A stretch of DNA of 64,000 nt from NCBI RefSeq assembly GCF_006149005.1, contig NZ_VBSL01000016.1, forward strand, positions 1 through 64,000, in the 5' to 3' direction. Each line of letters opens with the position of its first letter. Position 1 is the stretch's first letter. The stretch is from Larkinella sp. C7. Lineage in GTDB: Bacteria; Bacteroidota; Bacteroidia; Cytophagales; Spirosomataceae. The translations under genes and the position numbers were made by a program. This document shows positions 44,148 to 52,700 of this stretch, in pieces. A model generated the notes under the pieces. The model had not been told where the DNA came from. It ran no database searches and saw only the letters and a program-made list of their open reading frames with translations.

Positions 44148-46634
44148 ATGAAAAAAAACATTCTTTCCGCTTACCTCATCGGCACGTTAATCGCCGGAAC
44201 GGTCAATCTTAATTCGGCAAACGCCCAATCCAAAACCGGAAAATCCTACAGCGGTATTTACCCGCATCTGGCCATGTATAACAACGAGGGCGAGTGTGGC
44301 ACCGGCGCGGTGGTGCCCTGGGCCGGCAAGCTCTGGGCCGTCACCTACGGGCCGCATTTGCCCTTTGGCTCGTCGGATAAACTCTACGAAATAACGCCGG
44401 ATCTGAAACAAATTGTCCGGACTGAAAGCATCGGCGGTACCCCCGCCAACCGGATGATTCACCCGGAAAGCAACCAGCTTTTTATCGGGCCTTACGCCAT
44501 CGATGCCAAAGGAACCGTGCGGGTAATTTCGCCCAAGATCATGCCCGGCCGCCATACCGGTAACGCCCGACATCTGACCGACCCGAAAGGCAAAATCTAT
44601 TACGGCACGATGGAAGAAGGTTTTTATGAAGTCGATGTCAAAACCCTGACTCCTACGCTGCTCTATGAAGATGGCAACGTCAAAACCAAAAAAGGAGCCG
44701 ACGAATCGAACAACCACGCGGGGGCATTGCTCCCCGGTGCACACGGCAAGGGGCTGTATTCCGGTCAGGGCGTGCTGGTGTATTCCAACAACGGCGAGCC
44801 CGGTCCGCAGGCACTCAAGCAGTTTGACATCGAGGCCGGTTCTTTGTCGGAGTGGGACGGCAAGAACTGGAAGGTAGTGCGCCGGAACCAGTTCGTAGAA
44901 GTAACCGGACCCGGCGGTATTTACGGCAACAAAAACCCCGCCACCGATCCGATCTGGGCCACGGGCTGGGATCATAAATCGGTTTTGATGGGCGTTCGTG
45001 ATGCCGGTGAATGGCGTTTTTTCCGACTGCCGAAAGCGAGCCACAGCTACGACGGTGCCCACGGCTGGAACACCGAATGGCCCCGCATCCGCGACGTCGG
45101 CACCGCCCAGCAACCGGACTATCTGATGACGATGCACGGTTTGTTCTGGCGGTTTCCCGGCCAGTTCTCATCTAAAAATTCGGCAGGCATCCGGCCCCGG
45201 TCGGCCTATCTGAAAGTGATCGGTGATTACACCCTCTGGAACGACCAACTGGTTTTTGGCTGCGACGATTCGGCGCAGAAGGAGTTTTTGAACAAACGGA
45301 AAGCCAAAGGCGACATTGAAGGCCCCGGCCAGTCGAATTCCAACCTGTGGTTTACGTCCACCAGTCTGCCCGATCAACTCGGACCCAACACCGCCGAAGG
45401 GGCCGTCTGGCTAAACGAAGCCGTCAAAACCGGAGAGACCTCGGAGCCATTTCTGTTTGCGGGCTGGCCCAACCGCTCGGCCTGGATTCAGAACCACGGC
45501 GACACCGATGTGAGCTTCGTTTTTGAGGTGGACAAAACCGGCAACGGTTCCTGGACGACCTTGAAAACCGTAGCGGTTGGTGCCAAAAAAGCCGTCAATC
45601 TGGAGTTTACGGCCAACGATCCCGGCGAATGGATTCGGATCAAACCGAGTCAGGGAACCAATGCATCGGCGCACTTTTTCTATTCGGCAAACGACACCCG
45701 GGCGACCCGTCAAAATTCCATTTTTGCCGGTTTAAGCAACGTAACAGCCGCCAACACCTCCGGCGGTTTGATCTACGGCCTGGGCAACAACCGGCGTGCG
45801 CTGGGCATGGCCGCACTGGATTACGCGGGTGGAAAAGCCACTGAAGTTGGGTATTACGAACTGGACGGCGACATGAAACTGGTTCGCAAGGAAGATGACA
45901 AAGCCATGGCGTTCATCAAAAGCAAGTTTGCCATTCCGCAACAGGCCGTGACCATCGAGGAATCATCGGTATTGGTGGTCGATGGCAAGGGCCGACGCTG
46001 GCGGCTCCCGCTCGGAAACGACGCCTATACCAGCCTGACCAACCAGGCGGCTCTCCGCATTTGCCGGGAAGTGGCCACGGAGCGTGATTTGTTCAATGCA
46101 CACGGCACTTTTTATGAACTGCCCGCCGAAAATGCCGACGGTTACGCTAAAATCCGCCCGGTTTCGTCGCACAGCCTCCGCATCAACGACTACGCATCAT
46201 ACCGGGGCCTGCTGATTATGACCGGCTTAGACCCCAAGTTGACCACTCAGAACGACCACATTGTGGTGTCGGATGACAAAAAAGCCGCCATCTGGGCCGG
46301 GGCCATCGATGATTTGTGGAAACTGGGAAAACCGACCGGTCACGGCGGCCCGTGGAAAAACTCCGCAGTTAAAGCCAATGACTCCTCCGACCCGTACCTC
46401 ATCGGTTTTTACGACCAGCGAAGTCTGCAACTTTCCCACAAAGCAACGTCCCCCGTTACGTTCACCATTGAAGTCGATCCGGTGGGCAACGGTCCCTGGA
46501 TGACATACCAGGAAGTGACGGTTAAACCTGGCCAGACGTTCAGCCACACCTTTCCGAAAAGCTTCCAGGCCCGCTGGATTCGGTTCAAAAGCAACAAAGA
46601 TTGCGAGGCTACAGCTTTTTTTCAGTACAAGTAA
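44148..46634 (+). CDS. Large secreted protein with internal domain duplication, unknown function
   Basis: This 828-residue protein has a signal peptide ending NSANAQ (about 27). The N-terminal half looks like a beta-propeller (GAVVPWAGKLWAVTYGPHLP, MIHPESNQLFIGPYAIDAKG, GRHTGNARHLTDPKGKIYYG). Two copies of an approximately 110-residue beta-sandwich-like unit are seen at about 410-520 and 710-828. Both have a binding-type core (FVFEVDKTGNGSWTTLKTV versus FTIEVDPVGNGPWMTYQEV) followed by (G/A)xWIRxK. It follows SusD and may act on or bind the same ligand. No catalytic motif is recognised. Confidence 0.7.
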   Translation: MKKNILSAYLIGTLIAGTVNLNSANAQSKTGKSYSGIYPHLAMYNNEGECGTGAVVPWAGKLWAVTYGPHLPFGSSDKLYEITPDLKQIVRTESIGGTPANRMIHPESNQLFIGPYAIDAKGTVRVISPKIMPGRHTGNARHLTDPKGKIYYGTMEEGFYEVDVKTLTPTLLYEDGNVKTKKGADESNNHAGALLPGAHGKGLYSGQGVLVYSNNGEPGPQALKQFDIEAGSLSEWDGKNWKVVRRNQFVEVTGPGGIYGNKNPATDPIWATGWDHKSVLMGVRDAGEWRFFRLPKASHSYDGAHGWNTEWPRIRDVGTAQQPDYLMTMHGLFWRFPGQFSSKNSAGIRPRSAYLKVIGDYTLWNDQLVFGCDDSAQKEFLNKRKAKGDIEGPGQSNSNLWFTSTSLPDQLGPNTAEGAVWLNEAVKTGETSEPFLFAGWPNRSAWIQNHGDTDVSFVFEVDKTGNGSWTTLKTVAVGAKKAVNLEFTANDPGEWIRIKPSQGTNASAHFFYSANDTRATRQNSIFAGLSNVTAANTSGGLIYGLGNNRRALGMAALDYAGGKATEVGYYELDGDMKLVRKEDDKAMAFIKSKFAIPQQAVTIEESSVLVVDGKGRRWRLPLGNDAYTSLTNQAALRICREVATERDLFNAHGTFYELPAENADGYAKIRPVSSHSLRINDYASYRGLLIMTGLDPKLTTQNDHIVVSDDKKAAIWAGAIDDLWKLGKPTGHGGPWKNSAVKANDSSDPYLIGFYDQRSLQLSHKATSPVTFTIEVDPVGNGPWMTYQEVTVKPGQTFSHTFPKSFQARWIRFKSNKDCEATAFFQYK

Positions 46635-46739
46635 AAAAAAATTTTATCTTTTATCTATCTATTTATCAGTTGGTTAAGGAAAATAATTTCACACAGAATA
46701 ATTTTTTTTAACTTTTTTCAAATTCCTGCAATCTAAACA

Positions 46740-46855
46740 TCCGGGTCATTCGTAGGTATGTGACACGCGATGAAGAGTACTATGGAGGTAGCGCGCTTCA
46801 TCAGCCATACACGTTTCCGACAGAAAGTCCAGAGGCTCAGCTACTGGACTTTTTC
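46740..46855 (+). ncRNA. Candidate structured small RNA with terminator
   Basis: Between the large secreted protein and the next gene, nested helices are visible. GTATG (46756-46760) pairs with CATAC (46806-46810); inside it GATGAAG (46769-46775) pairs with CTTCATC (46796-46802). A separate 9-bp hairpin AAAGTCCAG / CTGGACTTT (46824-46852) with an 11-nt loop and a T run follows, as in an intrinsic terminator. TAACTTTT at 46709-46716 is one base from the -7 consensus and would start the RNA near 46725. No match to a named RNA family is recognised. The 3' gene has its own promoter after this unit, so this looks free-standing rather than a leader. Confidence 0.4.
46824..46854 (+). terminator. Intrinsic terminator of the candidate RNA
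   Basis: A 9-bp perfect stem AAAGTCCAG / CTGGACTTT with loop 46833-46843 runs into a T tract (46850-46854). It is too far from the upstream coding stop (190 nt) to be its obvious terminator, which favours a separate short transcript. Confidence 0.75.
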
Positions 46856-46903
46856 GTTGGCAGACAGTTGGTATTTCTGACCCTTCGTGCGAAATACTTT
46901 TGT

Positions 46904-46911
46904 TATCTTTG
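46904..46911 (+). promoter_or_regulatory. -7 promoter box before the gene at 46948
   Basis: TATCTTTG matches TAnnTTTG exactly, 37 nt before the ATG and after the preceding terminator, predicting a short leader of about 30 nt. The -33 element is unclear. Confidence 0.6.
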
Positions 46912-46947
46912 TTATAGCCGGTTCTTCCCGTAATCCGCCGGTTTTCT

Positions 46948-47517
46948 ATGCACGAGATTGAGCCTTTCTATAATTGGGAGAAATGGTACAACGCGTCGGA
47001 TGATCCGAATTCGCCTTTTTTTGGCCGCGTCTACAACATGACCCAATACACCAATACGATTTATGGGTATTACATTCACCCGCTCTGGGACGAAATCGGG
47101 TCGGAGACGCTGTACTGCAAAATTCTCTTTGCCGACTACGACCGCCGGTTTGTGGTGATCGAACTCTTCGGCGAGTGGAACGACACGCTGCACAACGACA
47201 TCATGTATCTGAAACGGCAGGTGATCGATCCGCTGGTGAATGAGCAGATCAACAAATTCATTCTGGTGGGCGAAAACATCCTGAACTTCCACGGTTCCGA
47301 CGACAGCTATTATGAAGAGTGGTTTGAAGATGTGGAGGATGGCTGGATTGCCGCCGTCAATTTCCGGGACTTTGTCGAGAGCGAATGGAAACGCTTCCGG
47401 CTCGATTACTACATGAATTTTGGCGGTACACTGGATGAGATCGACAATTGGCGTACCTTGAAGCCAGCCGCTTTCTTCGACCTCGTCAATAGTTTAATTA
47501 TTAGAAGATTAGGCTAA
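46948..47517 (+). CDS. Hypothetical cytoplasmic protein
   Basis: This 189-residue protein is not assigned. It has no signal peptide, is rich in aromatic and acidic residues, and has a central segment with strand-helix alternation (LYCKILFADYDRRFVVIELF, DIMYLKRQVIDPLVNEQINK, FILVGENILNFHGSDDSYYE). Its own -7 box lies 37 nt upstream. Downstream are two receiver-type proteins on the same strand, but gaps of about 100 nt make cotranscription uncertain. Confidence 0.75.
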   Translation: MHEIEPFYNWEKWYNASDDPNSPFFGRVYNMTQYTNTIYGYYIHPLWDEIGSETLYCKILFADYDRRFVVIELFGEWNDTLHNDIMYLKRQVIDPLVNEQINKFILVGENILNFHGSDDSYYEEWFEDVEDGWIAAVNFRDFVESEWKRFRLDYYMNFGGTLDEIDNWRTLKPAAFFDLVNSLIIRRLG

Positions 47518-47625
47518 GCATTAATGCTTTAAGTATTGGATTTTAGGCGGTTAGGCTAACTTTTTTTCCATTGGCTCGTTTTATTTTTGATTAATGACCT
47601 GGATTACATTTCATTTTTTGAAACC

Positions 47626-48102
47626 ATGACCGGCCCCTTATCCATCTTACTCATTGGCTCCGACAACCCCGACCGCCAGGCGCTGGCAGACGCTTTTCGG
47701 AGCTATGGCGTCCCAAACCGGCATCTGTCGGCCCAGGAAGATGCTACCCTGAATGCCTATTTTCAGAAGGGTTTGGCGGATGCGCTGTTTGTTCCAGCCC
47801 TGATTATGCTGGATCGGGACACCGGCAAACCGGAGAAAATGCTGGAACTGTTGAAACAGCATCCGGTGCTTCGGCGGATTCCGGTGATCATCTACGGGAG
47901 CGGCAACGATCCGGAGCAGGTCAGGCTGGCATACCGGTGGGGCGCAACCTGTTACATGCCCAGGCCGGAAAACTGGGAAGCATCGATGGCGCATTTTTGC
48001 TCCTACTGGAAAAAACGCGTTGCCCTGCCTACCATTAAAGTAGAAGACAGTTTATTATCAACCCAAAATTTGAATCAGCATCACCGCGGGCGTTGGGCCT
48101 GA
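47626..48102 (+). CDS. Divergent response-regulator receiver-like protein
   Basis: The ATG at 47626 gives 158 residues with a receiver-like fold: LSILLIGSDNPDRQALADAF, a phospho-acceptor-like Asp in ALIMLDRDTGKPEKML, VIIYGSGNDPEQVRLAYRWG and a loop CYMPRPENWE. The acidic pair of the first loop is reduced to one Asp, and the conserved Lys of the last loop is Arg. It may therefore signal without normal phosphorylation. Its stop lies 50 nt before the start of a canonical single-domain receiver. Confidence 0.75.
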   Translation: MTGPLSILLIGSDNPDRQALADAFRSYGVPNRHLSAQEDATLNAYFQKGLADALFVPALIMLDRDTGKPEKMLELLKQHPVLRRIPVIIYGSGNDPEQVRLAYRWGATCYMPRPENWEASMAHFCSYWKKRVALPTIKVEDSLLSTQNLNQHHRGRWA

Positions 48103-48152
48103 GGGTCCCGACCGGGGCTGTCAATAGCCAGCGGTTTTTTGGTCAATATCGT

Positions 48153-48581
48153 ATGAAAAACAAACAGATTATAGCCGTCGTAGATGACGACGATGATGAT
48201 CTATTTTTGATACAGGAAGCATTTAAAGTGTGTTTGAACGAGGAGAGAGTACTGATTGCGACCAGTGGAATGGATCTGTTGTCACGGCTGGAAACCGTAA
48301 AGATTTTGCCTTCTTTTTTGCTGCTTGACCTCAACATGCCCCTGATGAGCGGTTTTGAGGTGCTGGGAAAACTACGCGCCGACCCCCGGTATACCCTGAT
48401 GCCGGTCCTGATTTTCAGTACGTCAAGTTCCCAGCCCGACATCGACCGGGCGTATGAACTGGGCGCCAACTCGTACGTCAAAAAACCGGATTCATTCAAT
48501 GATTACAAATCCGTAGTCGAGGACCTCTGCAACTTCTGGTTGCGCGTAGCTTCCACCCCTTCCAGCCGCTTTCATCGGTAA
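48153..48581 (+). CDS. Single-domain response regulator
   Basis: The ATG at 48153 gives 142 residues comprising one receiver domain with all key residues: the acidic pocket in VVDDDDDDLFLIQEAF, phospho-acceptor Asp in LLLDLNMPLMSGFEVL, the switch Thr/Ser in FSTSSSQPDIDRAYELG and the conserved Lys in YVKKPDSF. There is no output domain, so it likely works through protein contacts. No histidine kinase is adjacent. A short hairpin and T run follow the stop. Confidence 0.92.
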   Translation: MKNKQIIAVVDDDDDDLFLIQEAFKVCLNEERVLIATSGMDLLSRLETVKILPSFLLLDLNMPLMSGFEVLGKLRADPRYTLMPVLIFSTSSSQPDIDRAYELGANSYVKKPDSFNDYKSVVEDLCNFWLRVASTPSSRFHR

Positions 48582-48591
48582 AGCCAGTAGA

Positions 48592-48610
48592 ATCCTTCCG
48601 GGATTTTTTT
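48592..48610 (+). terminator. Weak intrinsic terminator after the response regulator
   Basis: A 5-bp stem AATCC / GGATT with loop TTCC is followed by seven T, 11 nt past the stop. The stem is short but the T tract is good. Confidence 0.6.
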
Positions 48611-48723
48611 ATCTGATTTAATCAAAAACCTTTTGCTATACCGGAAGTTATAAGGACATTACAACGGTTTTTGATAACCGCAGTCTTGGAAGAATTTCTA
48701 TTCACTAACTCGTAACAAACGGT

Positions 48724-49644
48724 ATGGAATCGAATGTGTTTCATGATTCGCAACAGGCGGATCTGGTATCCAACGAAAACGCTGATACAAAATACGGTCA
48801 GGATCAGGCCGATACGCATATGGTCAAATTGGTCGATGGGAAATTAGTGCCGACCGCCCACCTCGAAACAGAAGTAACCGACGACCTGAGCGATCGGTAT
48901 ACCGACGATGTGGAGCGTGGACTGAACTCGCCCAACCAACGGACTTTCGATGTGGTCGATATCAAATCGGATCATCCCCAGGCAGATATGATTCCGGAGC
49001 TTCCGTCGACCCCCGACCCGAACAATCCGATTCCGTCGTCGCCCGAATTTCCGAACCAGCCTACTCCGCCCCCGTCGCCCGGCCCCGAAATCCCGGATTT
49101 GCCGTCGACCCCGAAACCGGACAAACCCGAAATTACGGAGCCCAGTGAACCGGGACGGTCGCACGAGGTGAACAATGCCGGAAATGTCGATAGCCAGATT
49201 TCCAATGAGGGCAACACGAAAGACACGCCCACCAGCGGACTGGCGGATACGATGCCCGGCGCGGATGTGCCAACGCAAAGCCAGCAGCCCGGAGAGAAAG
49301 AAAAAGCCCCGGATTTGGTCGACTCCGACGCCAACGAGGGTCCCGGCCCGGCCAATTACATCAAGCCCAAAACCGACGAAGGCATGACCGAAAACCCGGA
49401 TACGGGCTCTTCGGAACATCCCTACGACGTTAACGAGAAAGACAAGGAACCGTATCAATCCGCCGAGCGCCCGGAAGAAACCGCCCAGATGCTGGATCAG
49501 CCGAAGGAAACGCTGGACGAAAGTGCGATCAAAAAACAGCCGATGCAGGAATCCACCGCCCAGGCACCGTCGGATATGAAATCGACCGATCAACTGGATC
49601 GAAAATACAACGATCCGGCTGCGGCCCGGGAAGACGTGGTTTAA
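48724..49644 (+). CDS. Proline- and acid-rich, probably disordered protein
   Basis: This 306-residue protein has no signal peptide, membrane helix or recognised domain. Residues about 95-140 are dominated by Pro with Ser, Asp and Glu (PSTPDPNNPIPSSPEF, PTPPPSPGPEIPDLPSTP), and the rest is highly charged (EKDKEPYQSAERPEE). Such composition indicates an extended or disordered chain. It is followed by a perfect 39-bp inverted repeat and a convergent gene. Function unknown; coding status is supported by length, start and codon use. Confidence 0.7.
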   Translation: MESNVFHDSQQADLVSNENADTKYGQDQADTHMVKLVDGKLVPTAHLETEVTDDLSDRYTDDVERGLNSPNQRTFDVVDIKSDHPQADMIPELPSTPDPNNPIPSSPEFPNQPTPPPSPGPEIPDLPSTPKPDKPEITEPSEPGRSHEVNNAGNVDSQISNEGNTKDTPTSGLADTMPGADVPTQSQQPGEKEKAPDLVDSDANEGPGPANYIKPKTDEGMTENPDTGSSEHPYDVNEKDKEPYQSAERPEETAQMLDQPKETLDESAIKKQPMQESTAQAPSDMKSTDQLDRKYNDPAAAREDVV

Positions 49645-49651
49645 TAAAAAG

Positions 49652-49744
49652 AATTTTAAATGTAAAATGATGACTGCTAAATGTAAAAGTGTTCCCTACG
49701 CGGGTACTTTTACATTTAGCAGTCATCATTTTACATTTAAAATT
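49652..49744. repeat. Perfect 39-bp inverted repeat, family A copy 3
   Basis: Arms 49652-49690 and 49706-49744 are exactly complementary over 39 bp around a 15-nt loop that can extend by CCC/GGG. Arm words TAAATGTAAAATGATG and TAAATGTAAAAGT are shared with the two other family A copies. It fills the gap between convergent stops at 49644 and 49757 and is the most perfect element of the set. Confidence 0.96.
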
Positions 49745-49756
49745 AAATTCCCCCTT

Positions 49757-52700
49757 CTACAGTTCCTTCACCCGAATGTTCCGAAACCGCAGCACGGAGC
49801 CGTGGCCCAGAAAACCGATGTGGCCTTTGGTGCGTTGCAAACCGGGATGCTCCTTGTGATCCAGCGTCCCGTTTTTGCTGGCTTCGGCAATGTCGCCGTT
49901 TAGAATCTGAATCCCGTTCAACACCACTTTCACCTGATTACCCTTTACGGTTACTTCCTGATAGTTCCATTCACCCAGCGGTTTGAGCGCCCCGCGTTTC
50001 GCCGGAATCACGCCGTAGACCGACCCGTGGTACTGATATACCTCCAGCTTTTTGTAAATATCTGCGTCATTATCCAGAATCTGGAGTTCCATGCCTGCAT
50101 AAGCCGCATCGCCCTCCAGTGGAGCGCGGATGCCCAGTCCATTGTTTGCACCGGGAGTTAGCTGAAATTCAAACCGGAACACAAAATCCGCGTATTCTTT
50201 TTTCGTATACAGATTGCCTTTCCCCCCGTTGTTGTACCAGACGATGTCGCCGTCTTCGGCGACATAATCCTTCGTATTGCCGGTCCACTGACTGAAATCG
50301 CGGCCGTTGAACAACGCCTGAAAACCGTCCTGTTTTTCGGCTTCGGTCACTTGATACGGTTTGGGTTGGGGCAATTCTTTGATATACATATTCCGGTAGG
50401 CCACGTAAGTACCATGTGCCTGAAGTTCAATCTGTTCCGATGGGAAAATAGGCTGACTGCGATCCCAGTAGTTTTCCAGAACCGTGTTGTCCGTTACCAG
50501 TTCGCCATTCAGATAAACCGTCACGCGTTCGCCTTTCATGATGATCCGGAACGTATTCCATTCGCCCACCGGATTGTCGGCCCGTTTCAGCGGTTTGCTG
50601 GCAAACTTCTGGTTGTTATACAATCCGCCCGAGCCAACCTGTGCGCCCACATTCGTCCGCGCCGGGTCCCAGATCTGTACCTGCGGGGTGCCGCGCAGGT
50701 AAATACCGGCGTCGCCTTCTTTGGTAATTTTCCAATCGACCAGCATCTCGAAATCCTGGTACGGTTTTGTCGTGCAGATGTTGTTTCCGTGGCCGTTAAA
50801 AACCAGTAACCCGTCCTTGACCGACCAGCCTGCCCGCATGATTTCATCGGCCTTCTGCTGTTTCAGAGCCAGCGAATCCGCGCTCAGCTTGCTTCGTTTG
50901 ACCGGGTTTTCCACCAGCCCTTTCCAGCCTGAAAGATCTTTTCCGTTGAAGAGGGCCACAAAACCGTCGCCAGCGGGCAGGGTTTGCAAGCGTCGCTGGA
51001 TGGCCTGCCGCTGGGCGTCGCTGTCGGGACCGGTGATGACCTGGCTGGCTTTTTCCAGCAACTTCCGCACCACATCCCCCGTAAAATCCCGGCTGGATGC
51101 GGCAACCGACCAAACCGTCGCGGCTGCCTGTTGCTGCACCGCCGGATCGTCCAGATAGTTTCCGGCAAAAACCAGCGCCAAAAACGTCCGGCAGCGGCTG
51201 ACCGATTTCAGGATTTCGGTTTTTTGCTGCGGGGTTCGGGCTACTTCCATCGCATCCCGGAGGAGCAGCAAACGCTGGTCGGCCGGAAAAGTTGACCGGT
51301 CGATCAGTTTGAGATAACCGCTCAAGGCCGATTCGGAAACCACGCTGTTTTGCCGCGCAATCGCCAGCAAAGCCGGAGCCGCTTCGGGCGTCGACCACTC
51401 CGACAGAGCCACTACGGCAGCAGGCTGGGCAATACCTTCACCTTTCCCGAAAGATTCCTGCACGATTTGTAATGCTTTCGGCCCGCCGATATCGGCAAAA
51501 GCCCCCAGAAAACGCGGTTGTGCGGCTGTTGGCGACTGCTGCATTGTGCTGAGTAACAAGTCTGTCCGTTGGAGCGAGTCGCCTACCGAAACCGTCGCGG
51601 CTGCCAGTGCCTGCTGCAACGAGCGAATGGTTTTGGGCTGCGTTGCAGTGGTTAATAAAGTCACCAGTTGCGGAAGTTGCTCCGGTCCAACCAGAAACGG
51701 TAACGCGGCCGCGGCCGCCTGACTGATGGTGGTATCGCTGTCCTGAGCCTGAGCCAGTACCTGTTGCACGCTCGATCCGGCAGCGCGGGTTCCCAGCACT
51801 GTCAGCAAAGCCGCCCGGGCTTCGGCGGGCATGCTCGGCAGCGCGTGCGTGATTTGGGCCACAACGTCCGCGCCTTTCAGGGTCAACACCGCATCCCGGA
51901 TCGCCATTATTTCCTGCGAAGTTCCGCGCTTCATCAACGCCAGCAAATCGGGCAATACCCTTTGCTGCCCGGTGCGGGCCAGGGCCGAAATAGTCGCCAG
52001 CCGAACCGTCTGATCGTCACTTTTCAGACCCGCTAACAAAACCGGTGTCAGAGCCGTATCGCCGGTTAGTCCCAGTTGGGTAATCAAATCCGCCTGCACA
52101 TCGCCGGCGGTTTTGGCAATCAGTTTGGCTAGTTGCAGATTGATCGGTTTATTCTTCAAACCCGTCGCCAGTTTCAAAGCCGCAACCCGGTATTCACCCG
52201 ATGGGTCCTGCACCGCCGTGGTGAGCAGGGGCAGGCTTTTTTCCCGGTTGTTATCGACCAGAATTTTCAGCGCGGCTGCGCGCGTATGAACCTGTTTCGC
52301 ATCCGTGCACTGTTCCAGCAGCTTCCGGGCCAGGGCGTCGGCCTGCGTTTTTTTGCCCGACACCGAGAGTTGTTTGAGGTAATCGAGGTAGCTGGCCGTA
52401 GCTTCCGTTACATTATACGTAAAACCGCTTTGTTCGGCGGCTTTGGCCAAAACCGCTCCGGCAGCCGAAGACCCCAGTCGGGCCAGGGCATACATCGCCA
52501 CCTTGCTGAGTTTGGGATCACTCTGCTCCACCAACGGCATCAGCGCCGGAGCTGCGGGCTGGTAGCGCGTGTCGCCCAGGGCTTTCACCAGCGACAACCG
52601 GCTGGTCCCCTGCGATTCGGCCAGGGCTTGCAACACCGCTTTCTGAGCCGAGGGTGTATTGATTTTGACCAACGCCCGAACCGCCGGAGCGCAAAGCCGT

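Noticed and set aside
46740-46855. tRNA or riboswitch interpretation of the folded region
   Set aside because: No tRNA T-loop or acceptor stem is visible, and the next gene has its own promoter after the terminator, so a cis riboswitch for that gene is unlikely.
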